Shown here piece after piece: positions 47,201 through 58,586 of a stretch of DNA of 64,000 bases; positions within the stretch are counted from its first letter, which is position 1; every line of letters starts with the position of its first letter. The notes under the pieces were generated by a model. The model made no database searches, had not been told where the DNA came from, and saw only the letters and a list, made by a program, of their open reading frames with translations. Source of the stretch: Datura wrightii (Eukaryota > Streptophyta > Magnoliopsida > Solanales > Solanaceae); assembly GCA_035772735.1 (NCBI GenBank), contig JASDFA010000006.1, forward strand, positions 62,760,001-62,824,000, in the 5' to 3' direction. The translations under genes were made by a program, and so were the position numbers.

Positions 47201-48987
47201 TGGCCGCAGTAATTCACGCCTTAAAAATGTGGAGGCATTACTTGTACGGCGTCCATGTTGATATTTACACAGATCATAAGAGCTTACAGTATATTTTCAC
47301 TCAGAGGTAGTTGAATCTACGGCAACGCCGCTGGTTGGAGCTGTTAAAAGATTATGATGTGAATATTCTATACCACCCCGGAAAAGCTAATGTTGTAGCA
47401 GATGCCCTGAGCCGTAAGTCAATGGGAAGTTTGGCGTATTTACGACCTGAGAAGCGGGAGCTAGCCAAAGAAATTCATTAGTTAGCTGGTTTAGCCGTTC
47501 GAGTAATGGAAACAGAAAATAATGGAGCGGTAATTCAGAATTCTGCTGTGTCACCATTAGTTACAGAGGTGAAAGAACGATAGTACGAGGACCCTAATTT
47601 AGTCCAGCTCAGAGATAGAACTCAGAGAGGTGAGGAGTCAGATTTTCAGATAACTGAGGATGATGTGCTACACTGTAAGGGCCGCCTCTGTGTCCCGAAT
47701 GTTTCAGGGCTTCGCGGGCGGATCATGCATGAGGTACATTATGCTCGCTATTCCCTCCATCCAGGAGCGACCAAAATGTACCACGATATCAGAGACATCT
47801 ACTGGTGGCCATGTATGAAAGCTGAGATAGCCGAATTTGTATCTAGATGTTCTAATTGTCAGCAGGTGAAAGCAGAGCACCAGAAGCCAGGCGGTTTGAC
47901 GCAAGATATAACGGTGCCTATGTGGAAATGGGAAATGATAAACATGGATTTTGTAACAGGGTTACCCCGTACTAGACGCAGAAATGATTCCATTTGGGTA
48001 ATAGTTGACAGGCTAAAAAAATCAGCTCATTTCCTGCCAGTGAAGGCTACCTTCTCGGCTGAGGATTATGCCGAATTATATATTAGAGAAATAGTTAGAT
48101 TACATGGAGTGCCAGTATCCATTATCTCAGATAGGGGAGCGCAATTCACAGCTAGATTCTGGCAGTCGTTTCAGAAAGGTTTGGGAACGCAGATTAACTT
48201 GAGCACAGCATTCCATCCTCAGACAGATGGGCAGGCTGAATGTACAATTCAGACGCTCGAAGATATGTTGCGAGCGTGTGTGCTAGATTTTGGGGGTAGC
48301 TGGGATGAGCATCTTTCGTTGATTGAATTTTCTTATAATAACAGTTATCATTCAGCTATTCAGATGGCGCCTTTCGAGGCATTATACGGGCGAAAATGTA
48401 GGTCGCCGGTGGGTTGGTTTGAAATGGGGGAATCAGCATTGGTTGGCCCAGACATTGTTCGGCAGTCAGAGGAAAAGATAAAGCTTATTCGAGAATGTTT
48501 ACTGACTGCTCAGAGCCGCCAGAAGTCTTATGCAGATATGCGGCGCAGAAATTTAGAATTTGCGGTAAATGAATGGGTATATCTGAAAGTATCTCCGATG
48601 AAAGGGGTGATGAGATTCGGCAAGAAAGGCAAGCTTAGCCCGAGGTTCATTGGGCCATATCAGATTCGGTGAAGAATAGGCCGAGTTGCATACGAATTGA
48701 ACTTGCCTCCGGAGTTGGCATATGTTCACCCAGTATTTCATGTCTCTATGTTAAGGAAGTTCATAGGGGACCCCTCTACAGTAGTTCCAGTTCAGGATGT
48801 CCAGGTCACAGAAGAGTTAGCATATGAAGAGGTTCCCGTAGCTATCTTAGACAGACAGATTCGCAGGTTGAGGAGTAAAGATGTTGCATCTATCAAAGTA
48901 TTGTGGCGTAATAGGAACCGTGAGGAAATGATGTGGGAAGTTGAAGAATATATGAAAGCCAAATACCCTCACCTATTTCAGGTCTAG
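44206..48987 (+). pseudogene. gag-pol polyprotein of C, one frame with five nonsense codons
   Basis: One frame of 1593 codons from MSDQRHPITG, interrupted by TGA at 44983, TAG at 47308, 47479 and 47581, and TGA at 48670. No frameshift is seen. Order: capsid (FTGTDRTEDPQDFL near residue 120), zinc knuckle CYICGQEGHLMKDC (381-394), aspartic protease (IDPGST, Asp 478), RT with VFIDD (812-815), RNase H (CDASG, Asp 961; TDHKSLQ), zinc-binding region of integrase (HYARYSLHP, CSNCQ), integrase core with Asp 1248, Asp 1309 and Glu 1345 (35 residues between the last two), and a chromodomain (VLWRNRNREEMMWE). RT reads DLRSRYHQ where A has DLRSGYHQ. The start ATG is chosen because B has the same one. 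All catalytic residues listed are present, but the stops make it non-functional as read. Confidence 0.95.
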
Positions 48988-49215
48988 TCAGGCGACAGGT
49001 ATGTCCGTATTGTTACTTATGCAGTACCTTATAAATGTATGTGTGTGAATGAGAAAGATTGATACTTAGTTACCCAGTGGATCCTAGATTATTATGTGCA
49101 GCACCTGTGTTGGACTTTTCTGCATTTCAGGTTTTCGGCTATAGTCCATATACAGGGGAAACTCTGCCGAAATTTTTCTAAAAAGTAAAGTAAGTAGTCC
49201 TCTAGATCACAGAGT

Positions 49216-49250
49216 ACATTCGAGGACGAATGTTCTTAAGGGGGGGAGAA
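49216..49250 (+). promoter_or_regulatory. pre-polypurine hairpin and polypurine tract of C
   Basis: 7-bp arms ACATTCG/CGAATGT (49216-49222, 49227-49233) with tetraloop AGGA, then TTCTTAAGGGGGGGAGAA up to the 3' LTR at 49251. The purine run would prime plus-strand DNA synthesis. Role of the hairpin unknown. Confidence 0.8.
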
Positions 49251-51829
49251 TGTTATACCCCGTAGAATTCCCGGCACCTAAATGACCTATTCGCACGTTG
49301 GTTAAGCATATTTGAAGGCCATACGTGCTGGAGAAAGGCCCGGGAAAAGATCAGACGAGAAACCTGTCGAACCATCGCGGAAGGAGCCGAGGCAGAGCCC
49401 CTCCGCGATGGCAGCGTGTCACGGAGGAGGGGCCTCCGCGTTGGCTCTGTGACACGTTGGCCTTGTCCAGGCCCAAGTATATAAAGCCCCACTTCGGTTT
49501 TAAATGATAAAAACATTTAAAATTTCCAGAGAACAGAGGGCAAACGCAGAGGGAGAAAAAGGAATGAAGAAATTATATAATTTTCGTCCGATTACGCTGC
49601 TAAACGTTGTCTAAATTCAAATTAACTCCAGATACTGAGGTATTTAGTAGCAGAGAGCATTCCTACGGATTCAGTTTCGTAAAATACGGCCGACGAATCG
49701 TCGAGCCACCGAGCTAAGGTAAGTGGAATTGCTCTAAATTAGTGTCTATGTGTTCCTAACGGTGAAGTGAATATTTCTCCCTTCTGGACCGCTGAAAAAT
49801 AGCGAGTTTTCGACCGTCTTTCGATAAGCCTAAGTTTAGGCTATAAACTATATCGAAAGTGACATTGTCTTTTAAAGTAAAGTTGTACTTAGTATTAATT
49901 GACATATTTATGAATGCAGTTGGGAGAAAATAGATGAAGTACCGGCCGAGTCTCGTTCGACAGGCGAATAGTTCAAGGATATGGTATGTAAAGTTAGTTT
50001 CCTCGACAAGTTAGTAATCATGGTACAGCACAGTAATTTAAAGGCCGATAGAGTATTCAGAAGCCATGTTGACGTTTATTATGATGGTACGATACTAAAA
50101 ACGTTATGTTATGTTCAGCGCGAGACTTGCTAGCACGATATAAATTGTAATACAAGTATTAGAGGCTGCACAGCATGCTCAATATGTGATATAATGCGGA
50201 ATGTTAGGGTATCATTGTATTCAGTTAAAGCCCAGTAAAGCAATGTAATACCTGTAAGACATCCCAGAGATAGAACGACAAGTTAAAATGAAGCTAGAAA
50301 GCATATTAGAACTAGTAAATCATGTTACTATAGAAACTCAGTATATAGCATGGTTTTCAGCAGAAATACTATATCCTGTTCAGTATTAGCCCCAGAACAG
50401 TCTGGCAGGAGATTATATTCATATGTATATATTTACCAGCCTCAGCACGTATTAAATACGTACAGATTACTATCACTAGCTCAGCATGTAATACATATGG
50501 TACTTTACCCCTATTAGCCTCAGGATGTGAGATATGCAGACAGTATTGCTAGTTGAGACCGTTGTATTGTTTGGGGTTGGACTACCTAGCATCCATGACC
50601 GCCCCAGGGCTGATAGTTGTATCGACTCGTCCGCCAGAGGATGAGGATACGTCGCTCTACGGAGTGGCATGCCGTCCCACAGGGGACGAAGATGGGATGC
50701 CAGTTTTCCCCATATTATGCCTTGGTCGGCTTTGATACACCCCTGCCGATCGGATACGCCCGGGTGTTGATTCAGGAGTCCTTCGGACTCAGGTACAGTG
50801 ATATTCAGGGGCTCAGCGAGCCCAAGTGCATACCCAGGGGACCGGCAGGATGTTTACAGGGGTTATAGGAGATGGGATGACCGGGGTAGGGGTGTAGATT
50901 CTGTGTTGGTTGTACCTCCCGGCTTATGGGGGGCGGGTAAGGTTTGTGTGTGCTATGTTATGTTATATATGTTATGACATGTTACGTTAGATGCGAGTAG
51001 ATCAGCAGTAGAATGATACATCTCCAGGTACGACTCCTACTCCTTCCAGTATATATATGAGAGAAGGTATGACTTACATTATTAGACAGTTAATCTATTT
51101 CTTCCTACTTTAGTTTCATCAGTTACATTGTTGTTTTCAGATTTCGCTTTCAGTTATTGCTTTACATACTCAGTACCAGCAGTACTGATGCCCGGTGGGG
51201 CGCTGCATTACTTGCCTGCAGGTACTTGTAGACGAGCAGGCGATACCACGTGATTCCTGTCGGCGATGGAGTATTCAGCTCCTGTTATCCGGAGACTGAA
51301 TTCCAGAGGTGTATTTCATTTTCTTTTGGTTGTATAGTACGGGTAGGTCGGGCCCCTGTCCCGATCATTTCTATTACTATTCCTAGAGGCTTGCAGTCTG
51401 TATATATTTCCCTTTGGTCAGATTAGCCGGTTGTGTGAGGCCGTGCAGTTGTATAGCTGTTAGTACTCTTTCTTTCTTTTATGTTGGCCGTGTGGGGCCA
51501 TAATTGGCCAGTAGTGGTGACCTTGCCGGTCACGTAGCTTTCTAGTACTTCAGGATTGAGTTATAGATAACTAGACAACATGGTGGCCTTGTCGGCCCGC
51601 ATAGGATTCCCTAAATTGATATGTTTCTGGTCAGCTGTTAGCACAGGTACAGGAGGCTATAGGCCAATAGGACGGGGGCTGTGTTTACAGCCGTTATATA
51701 GCCCTTTGTTTCCAGAAATATGAGTTAGAGCCAGCCAGGCACCAGATGTGCCCAGGCTTAGCAGTCTAGCAGTTCAAGTCCCAGTAGGGCACCAGGTGCC
51801 AGTCATACCCCCCAAGGCGGGGTGTGACA
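49251..51829 (+). repeat. 3' LTR of C
   Basis: 2579 bp, collinear with the 5' LTR with scattered substitutions and small gaps (for example a 4-base gap near 50084). Intact ending GGTGTGACA. Perfect CGTGTCACG at 49415 and TATATAAA at 49478-49485. Confidence 0.93.
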
Positions 51830-51834
51830 CAAGT

Positions 51835-52563
51835 ATATAAAACCCAATTCATTTTTTTAAAGTTATTTTTCATTCTTCATTTCTAGTGAGCGACCAGAAA
51901 CAGTGAGGGATGAGGGTTTAACATAAGAATACGTTCGATTACACCGTCAAACGCAGTCCAAACTCAAATTAACTTCGGATACCGAAGTATAAAGTTGCAG
52001 GGAGCATTCCTACGGGGTTAGTTTTACGAGAATCGCCCAGCGAAGCGGCGACCCGCCGAGTCAAAGTGATTGGAATTTCTCCAAACTAGTGTTGATACAC
52101 TCCTGACATTAAAGTAAGTATTTCTCCCTTCTAGACTCCCGAGAAGTTGCAAGTTTTCGGCCGTTCTTCAATAAGTAGAAGAATAGGCAGTAAATATATT
52201 CATAAGTATGGTTTATCTCCAAAATAATAGTAGAATTAATTCTATTCCTTTGTGAATATGAATACAGTTGAGGAAATAGCTGAATATTAGCCGAGCTATG
52301 CAAGTTAATCAGGAAGCCGGCAGGTAAGGTATGTAAAGCCAGTTTCTTTCGGCAAGCTAGTAGTTCCAGTATAGTAAAATGGTACAAATTCCAGTAGAAT
52401 ATGTCAGAAACCGTATATTATGTTCAGTATGAATTTAGTAACGCCAGTTATAAATATTAACTCGTATTTAGCGTGGAACTTAGTTGAATAACATGATTCT
52501 CACCATAATATTCCAGCAATATTATATCTTGTTTCAGTACCAGATTCAATACAGCATGTCAGA

Positions 52564-52622
<59 letters not shown>

Positions 52623-53916
52623 CAGATATACAGTATTATTATCAGTTTCAGCATGTATTGTATGCAGTATTATTATCAATTGAGACTTATTGTGTTGTTT
52701 TGGGCTGGATTACCTAGCATCCATGACCGCCCCAAGGTTGATAGCTGTATCGACTCATCTTCCAGAGGGCGAGGATACGCCGAACTATGGAGTGGCATGC
52801 CATCCGCTAGCGACGAAGATGGGATGCCAGTTTCCCCATATTATGCCTTGGTCGGCTTTTATACACCCCCGTCGAGTGCTTGCGCCCGGGGTGTTGATTT
52901 CAGGAGTCCTCCGCACTCAGGTACAGTTATAGTCAGGGGCTCAGTGGGCCCAAGTGCATACCCAGGAAACCGGTAGGATGCTTATAGTTACTAGGGGAGA
53001 TGGGATGACCGGGGTAGGGGTATAGATTGTGTGATGATTATACCTTCCGGCTTATGTGGTCTAGGTAAGGTTCATGTGTGATATGTTATGTTATGTTATG
53101 CTAGATATAGATGGATAGACAGTAGAATGCCACGTTACCAGGTACGACTCCTACTCCTTTCAGCGTAGTTAAGGACAGTCTTGAATTCACATTTCCAGTC
53201 AGTTACAATCTGTTTCCTTATTACTTCAATTGTATCAGTTTTATTATTTACATTCAGTACTTTCATTTGTTGCTTTGCATACTCAGTACCAGTGGTACTG
53301 ACGCCCTTTGGGGCGCTGCATTACTTGCCTGCAGGTACTCATAGACAAGGAGCAGATCCCTTGTAGTTCCAGCCAGCGTACAGCGCCTTCAGCTCCTTTC
53401 ATTCGGAGCTCGAAAGACAAAGGTTGACTTCCCTTTTATTTGTATAGTATGGGTAGGCCGGGGCCCTGTCCTGACCATCTTGCTATTCTTAGAGGCTTGC
53501 AGATTGTATATATTCCCTATGGTTAGCAGTGTAGGTCGTGTGCGGCTATTTGTGTGCTTCAGTTGTATGCAGTGGTCGTGTGGGGCCTTATTCAGTTGGT
53601 GGTGGTGACCTTATCGGTCACATAGTAGCTTGGTACTTGTTTTCATTTCTCAGATGATCTAGTAAGCATGGTGGCCTTGTCGGCCCGCATAGGTTCCCGT
53701 ATGTTCAGTTGTTCTGGTTAGCTGTTATTTTCCAAAAGGTGGCTATAGGCCTAGTCGGCCGGAGGCTGTATTTAAGCCGTTATATAGCCCGTTGTTTTCA
53801 TAAATCCAGAACTAGAGCCAGCCTGGCACCAGAAGCGCTTAGGCTCAGTGGTCTAACAGTCCAGGTCCTAGTAGGGCACCAGGTGCCAGTCATGCCTCCC
53901 AAGGCAGGGTGTGACA
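51835..53916 (+). repeat. 5' LTR of B, part downstream of C
   Basis: Begins in the TATA box (51834-51842, using the last base of the target duplication) and continues through R and U5 to GGTGTGACA at 53916. Same blocks as C (CTGACGCCCTTTGGGGC near 53300, TGGTGACCTTATCGGTCAC near 53602). Joined with 41220-41409 the LTR is about 2.27 kb. Confidence 0.88.
52566..52611 (+). repeat. (AT)n microsatellite
   Basis: Uninterrupted AT dinucleotides for 46 bases, then TGTATATATACA. C has only CATATGTATATATTTA at the equivalent place, so it expanded in B. Confidence 0.95.
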
Positions 53917-53920
53917 AACT

Positions 53921-53935
53921 TGGTACCATAGCAGG
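53921..53935 (+). promoter_or_regulatory. degenerate primer binding site of B
   Basis: TGGTACCATAGCAGG, derived from TGGTATCAGAGC by substitutions, four bases after the LTR end at 53916. Confidence 0.7.
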
Positions 53936-54130
53936 TTGTATCCCAGGGAGTCTGCAAGTCGTGCTAAGTAGAGTCTTGTCTATGGATGTGTTATGCGCCA
54001 CATACTATAGACATGAGGCTGCAAGGCATGATAGGATGGTTACTCTTTCTTCTTATTTAGTCGTGCTATAGAGCGATATAATATAGGGTTGAGTCCCTAG
54101 AGCTTACTATACTCTTTGTTTACAGATAAA

Positions 54131-55602
54131 ATGTCAGACCAGCGACATCCTATCACAGGCCGAAGGTTGGATACAATAGCAGGAGAGGGCACCAGCAGAA
54201 TGCCTCAGCCTCATTTAGAATTAGCTCGATCTGAGGGCGATACAGAGGCATCATCCCAACCTTCTCAGCAGTCTCCACCACATCAGGAGCCACTTGGGAG
54301 GACACCACCTCCAGCAGTCCCCACACCTGTACCATCTGACCAGGAGGTCAAGAATGCAGTAGTCATGTTAGCACAAATGATGGCCGCTCAGCATCAGCCG
54401 ATGCCATCTAGAGCTGCAGAGTCATCACGAGGCCCGGGAGTTCGAAGGTCCGAGAATTTCTGGCACTAAGTCCCCCGCAGTTTACAGGTACAGATAGGAC
54501 AGAGGACCCCCAGGATTTTCTAAACCAGATGCAAAAAATCTTCAGGGTAATGCATGCCACACCCACAGAGTCGGTCAAATTGGCGGTATTTCGGTTATGG
54601 GACATCGTCGTGTTGTGGTATTAGAGTTGGGAAAGTTCCCGAGGGAGAGATGTTTCCCCTCCGATCTGGTCCGGCTTCTCAGAGGCTTTTCTGGATCATT
54701 ATCTACCACGGGAAATTCAACAGGTCCAGGTTGATCAGTTTTTACACCTGGAGCAGGGGGCAATGAGTGTTCGAGAATACGCCCTACGGTTTGATTCTTT
54801 GGCCCGGTATGCGTTAGCCTTTGTTGATACCATGCCATCCAGAGTACACTGTTTCATCATGGGATTGAATCTAGAGTATGTTGAGACTTGTATTATGGCT
54901 ACTCTGCGAGAGGACATGGATATTGCCCAAGTTCAGGCATTCGCTCAGAATATTTAGGGTATGAGACAGTAGCAATGGGACATCAGGAGAACCAGTCAGA
55001 AACTGCGCCGCAGGGACAGGCCAGTTGAGTTACAGGGGGAGATCGGGGGAGGACCCAGGCCACGATTTTCAAATAGGCTGCCTAGACCCCCACCTCCATC
55101 ACAGCAGCAGAAGGGCAGGTTTAGTCGCCGGGGGCAGTCAGAGTCCGGTGGAGGTTCGCAGACAGCATAATCACTGCAACAGAGGAGGACAGAGTAGAGT
55201 AGGTATACACTATCACTTTGCCTATTTGCAGCCGACGCCACTCTGGAGCATTCAGATATGGCTCCACCGGGTGTTATATTTGTGGCCAAGAGGGTCACCT
55301 GATGAGAGATTGCCCAGCCAGAGGTCAGGGTGACCGGGATCGACGCGACAGGTCATCAGTAGGGTCACGAGCTCCAGTATCCCCAGCAGGGCGCAGGCCC
55401 CCAATTCCAGCAGGTAGAGGCCAAGGCAGATCGGAGGCCTCCAGTTCAGGTGCGGGGCTAAGCCGTACCTATGCATTACCAGGTAGACAGGATTCAGAGG
55501 TGTATCCAAATGGTGTGAAAGGTATGATGACTATTTGCTCTCAACCTGCTTATGTATTGATCGATCCGGGATCTACCTTGTCCTATGTTACCCCATTAGT
55601 GG
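54131..55602 (+). pseudogene. Gag and protease start of B, cut by D
   Basis: Starts MSDQRHPITGRRLD like C. 54131-54469 is open, then one base is lost near 54433 and the capsid continues in the next frame (FTGTDRTEDPQDFL, MSVREYALRFDSLARYA). Stops occur near 54622 and 54955. After another shift near 55215 the zinc knuckle CYICGQEGHLMRDC and the protease active site VLIDPGSTLSYVTP are intact. D interrupts after TPLV. Duplicated target would be AGTGG (55598-55602), with the other copy outside the window. Confidence 0.88.
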
Positions 55603-57016
55603 TGATCTTGGGAAGAATTATATGCCCAAGTGATACTCAAATGCTTCATTTCGTCTTGTTTATCCATTGATATTTGTACATTTTCATGTGATTTGTAATT
55701 AAAAGGTGAATTTATACTAACCAACATGATTAGTGTTGTTTTGCAGGAAAAATGTAATTTTAGGAAGCTAAGATGCATGTTGGGAGAAATCGGGAATGGA
55801 CTCGGAAGCGAGTAGTGCAAAAGGCTAAGGAAATGAAACAAATTAAGGGGCTCCGCGATGGAGCCATGTCACGCTGCCATCGCGGAGGCATTCTGCCCCA
55901 GATGATTAAAATAGGCCAAGTTCCAGTGAAGGTGCGCGTTGGTGCCGTGGCACGTTGGCTAAGCCACGCGTTGCACGTCGTGGCACGTTGGGCGTAATTA
56001 ACTGGATGACCGAATTCCAGTGAGGGTTCGCGTTTGTGGCGTGTCACGGAGGGAGTCCTCCGCGATGCCCTCCGTGACATGTTGCTTGTTATTCCGGGAA
56101 AAATTCCCACTAGTATAAATAGCACACTTAGGTTTATTTTTAATAATTCTGACTTGGTTGAGCAAGAACGTGGGTTACAGGCAGTTGAGGGGACGAAATT
56201 CTTAGGGTTCTTCTCTATTTCTTTCTTCCTTATTTCAATTATTTGTATGATTTACACTCATTTAACGATTTTTAATCCACAAATAAGTGGCTAAATTCAC
56301 TTCTTGTTGTGGTTAAGAACATTTGTAGTGGAATGTAATTATTGATCATTTTGGTTTTTCATCTTTTCTTCTATGGTTGTTCTATTAATTCTTGTTCTTA
56401 CTGAATTAATGTTTGGCCAATGTTAATGTACATCAAAAAAATCCGATTTGCGCTCGAAAGAGAAAGAAATTGGAAAGTTGTGAATTGATAGGATATGATC
56501 TCTTCTTGGTTTGGGAAAATTGAGAATTGATTTAACTTCAGAATAGAAATATATCTGAAAGTCGTATTAGTCAATTAAGGAATCGGTTTCGTATGGACAG
56601 AATATGAATTTCTTCTTATCACAGAAATGTAGGTGGAAGGTTCATGATTCTTAAGTTGGGTTAAATACGAGAGTTTTAATCCATAGGCAATAATTCTTGA
56701 TTAGCAACCGAAGGAAAGATTAACCAATTTGTATCAATAAATTGCTTCCCTGCATGTTCATTTTAGCCTCAGCATGCTCATTACTATAGTTCAGACTCAA
56801 TTTGTACATTTGTTTTAGATTAGTATAAATTAGGAAACAAACTCCCAAAATCTTCTTGAAATTGTTGTCTGCATTATTAGAGTTAGAGCTTATTAACACT
56901 TGATTCAATTATTATCTTAGTCCAGTCCCTGTGAGATCGATACTTGGCTACTCTAGCCATTTTACTACTTGTTCGACCACGTGCACTTGCGTGTAGGCAT
57001 TCCAAACCACTGAATA
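55603..57016 (+). repeat. 5' LTR of D
   Basis: 1414 bp, TGATCTTGG...CACTGAATA (CA end mutated to TA). The inverted repeat CTCCGCGATGG/CCATCGCGGAG is at 55851-55887, perfect CGTGNCACG are at 55946, 55979 and 56040, and TATAAAT is at 56114-56120. Collinear with the solo LTRs, for example TTCGACCACGTGCACTTGCG near 56975. Confidence 0.92.
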
Positions 57017-57022
57017 AGTATT

Positions 57023-57040
57023 TGGCGCCGTTGTTGGGGA
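57023..57040 (+). promoter_or_regulatory. primer binding site of D (tRNA-Asp type)
   Basis: TGGCGCCGTTGTTGGGGA, two mismatches from the complement of the plant tRNA-Asp 3' end, the primer typical of Athila-type elements. Confidence 0.9.
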
Positions 57041-57293
57041 CTGGCAATTGGTGAAAATTGTTTTCTTAAGTGTTAGTTTACAATCTCTTATTAGTGCTGA
57101 CAACTTGGTCTTAGTCTGTCTTTTGCAGCTATTGAATTCTGTTGAACACTGACAAGAGACAAGGAGCTGGTGGATTCACACTTAGAGCTGGAAAGACAAT
57201 TCCATCGTCAAAGGAGAAGATCTAGAGAGAAAGCTGCAGTTGCTCAGACAAACAATCCTAGAGCAACAACAGAATCCACCACTTGTAAGGGCA

Positions 57294-58532
57294 ATGTTAG
57301 TGCCCGAGGAAATGGCAGCTAGGCCAGTTCGCGAAGTGGCAATACCACATGCCAACAACGTTACATCTAGCATTCTCAAACCTGAACCAGGAGGGAGGTT
57401 CGAGCTTAAATAGAATATGGTGCAATTGCTGCACACCAGCGGGCAATTCACAGGTCTCCCTCACGAGGATCCACAACAACATCTCCAAAACTTTTTGGAG
57501 ATAATTGACACTTACATCCCCGCTGGAGTGTCATTCGATTACGTCAGGCTTACATTGTTCCCATTTTCACTTTTGGGAGAAGCAAAAAGATAGCTAAAAG
57601 CTGAGCCACCTAATTCCATCACTACTTGGGATGATCTTGCAAAGAAATTCTTGATATGGTTCTTTCCATCCAGTAAAACAGCAAGACTTAGAAGTCAAAT
57701 TCTAAGTTTTAAGCAAAGAGAGGGGAAGAATCTGTATCAATCTTGGGAACGATTCAAATCTATGTTGCGGGATTGTCCTCATCATCACCAATCCAATGAT
57801 GTGCTGGTGCATACTTTCATAGAGGGTTTGGAACCCCACACAAAAATCTTGCTAGACTCAGCAGCTGGGGGACAAGCATTAGAAAAAACTTATGAGGAGC
57901 TGTATACATTGTTAAACCGTATTTTGCAGGGAAATCCAGAGTGGAATGCGGACTGTTCTACAGGAGGAATAAGGAAAACGGTAGGAGTCTTGGAAGTGGA
58001 TGGTTTTACAGCTATCGCTGCACAGATAGTTGCGTTACAGAATCAACTCAATACCCACTTCAGCAATATGAGCATGAATCAGTCTCAAGCCCCAGTGAAT
58101 GTAATGCAGCATATTTGGTGTGAAGTGTGCGGCAGTAATGAACACTCAACTGAGTTTTGTGGTGCGAATCCTGATTCAGTAAACTTTGTTGGTAATGTAC
58201 AGAGAAATAATCACCAACAGTATTGCAACAACTACAACTCTAATTGGAGGAGTCACCCGAATTTCTCTTGGGGTAGTAACAGCCATCAAGGGCAGAGTTC
58301 GAGTCAGGAAGCGCAGAGAAATCAAGGAGGACAGCAGTATCAGTCGCAATATAGAAGCAACAATGCACCTCCTCCACCACCATCACCCGACATCGAGGAA
58401 ATGTTCAAAACGGTGATAGCTAACCAAGCTCAATTGCAGGCTGACTATGTGAAATTGGCAGCCAATGTAAAGAACAATCAGTTAGCTACAAAGGCATCGG
58501 AATACCAGTTTGGGAAACTAGCTGGAGCTTAG
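57294..58532 (+). pseudogene. Athila-type Gag of D
   Basis: Gag frame from ATG 57294 (MLVPEEMAARP) to TAG at 58530, with internal TAG at 57411 and 57591 and no frameshift. Capsid domain: VRLTLFPFSLLGEAK, ITTWDDLAKKFL, FFPSSKTARLR, then ERFKSMLRDCPHH and EGLEPHTKILLDSAAGG. A zinc knuckle C-x2-C-x4-H-x4-C (CEVCGSNEHSTEFC) lies near 58122-58163, followed by an Asn/Gln/Ser-rich low-complexity part (NWRSHPNFSWGSN), a Pro run and a short helix. The upstream frame has a stop at 57183, so this ATG or a lost upstream one was used. Would form the virus-like particle. Confidence 0.88.
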
Positions 58533-58586
58533 AACACCAGGCCGAGAGGAGGACTTACGAGTGACACTGACCCCAACCCCAAGCAA

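Larger units (their letters stand above)
41410..51829 (+). mobile_element. complete chromovirus element C (Tekay/Del type), 10.4 kb
   Basis: Full-length LTR retrotransposon: 5' LTR, tRNA-Met-type primer site, one gag-pol frame, polypurine tract, 3' LTR. Perfect 5-bp duplication CAAGT (41405-41409, 51830-51834). The two LTRs are very alike by eye, so it is the youngest full-length insertion seen here. Inserted in the LTR of B immediately 5' of B's TATA box. LTR ends are TGTTATACCCC and GGTGTGACA, the 5' LTR now ending GAAA. Confidence 0.95.
41220..55602 (+). mobile_element. chromovirus element B, split by C and by D
   Basis: Plus-strand relative of A and C inserted in the gag of A (left flank ATAAA). 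Its LTR is 41220-41409 plus 51835-53916, split by C. Primer site, Gag, zinc knuckle and protease start follow, until D interrupts at 55603. The rest lies outside the window. More frameshifts than C. Confidence 0.85.

Noticed and set aside
52484..52717. ORF with repeated Ile-Tyr
   Set aside because: Encoded by the (AT)n microsatellite in the B LTR.
53709..54071. 120-codon ORF
   Set aside because: Lies in U5 of the B LTR and the primer-site leader. C has related non-coding sequence there.
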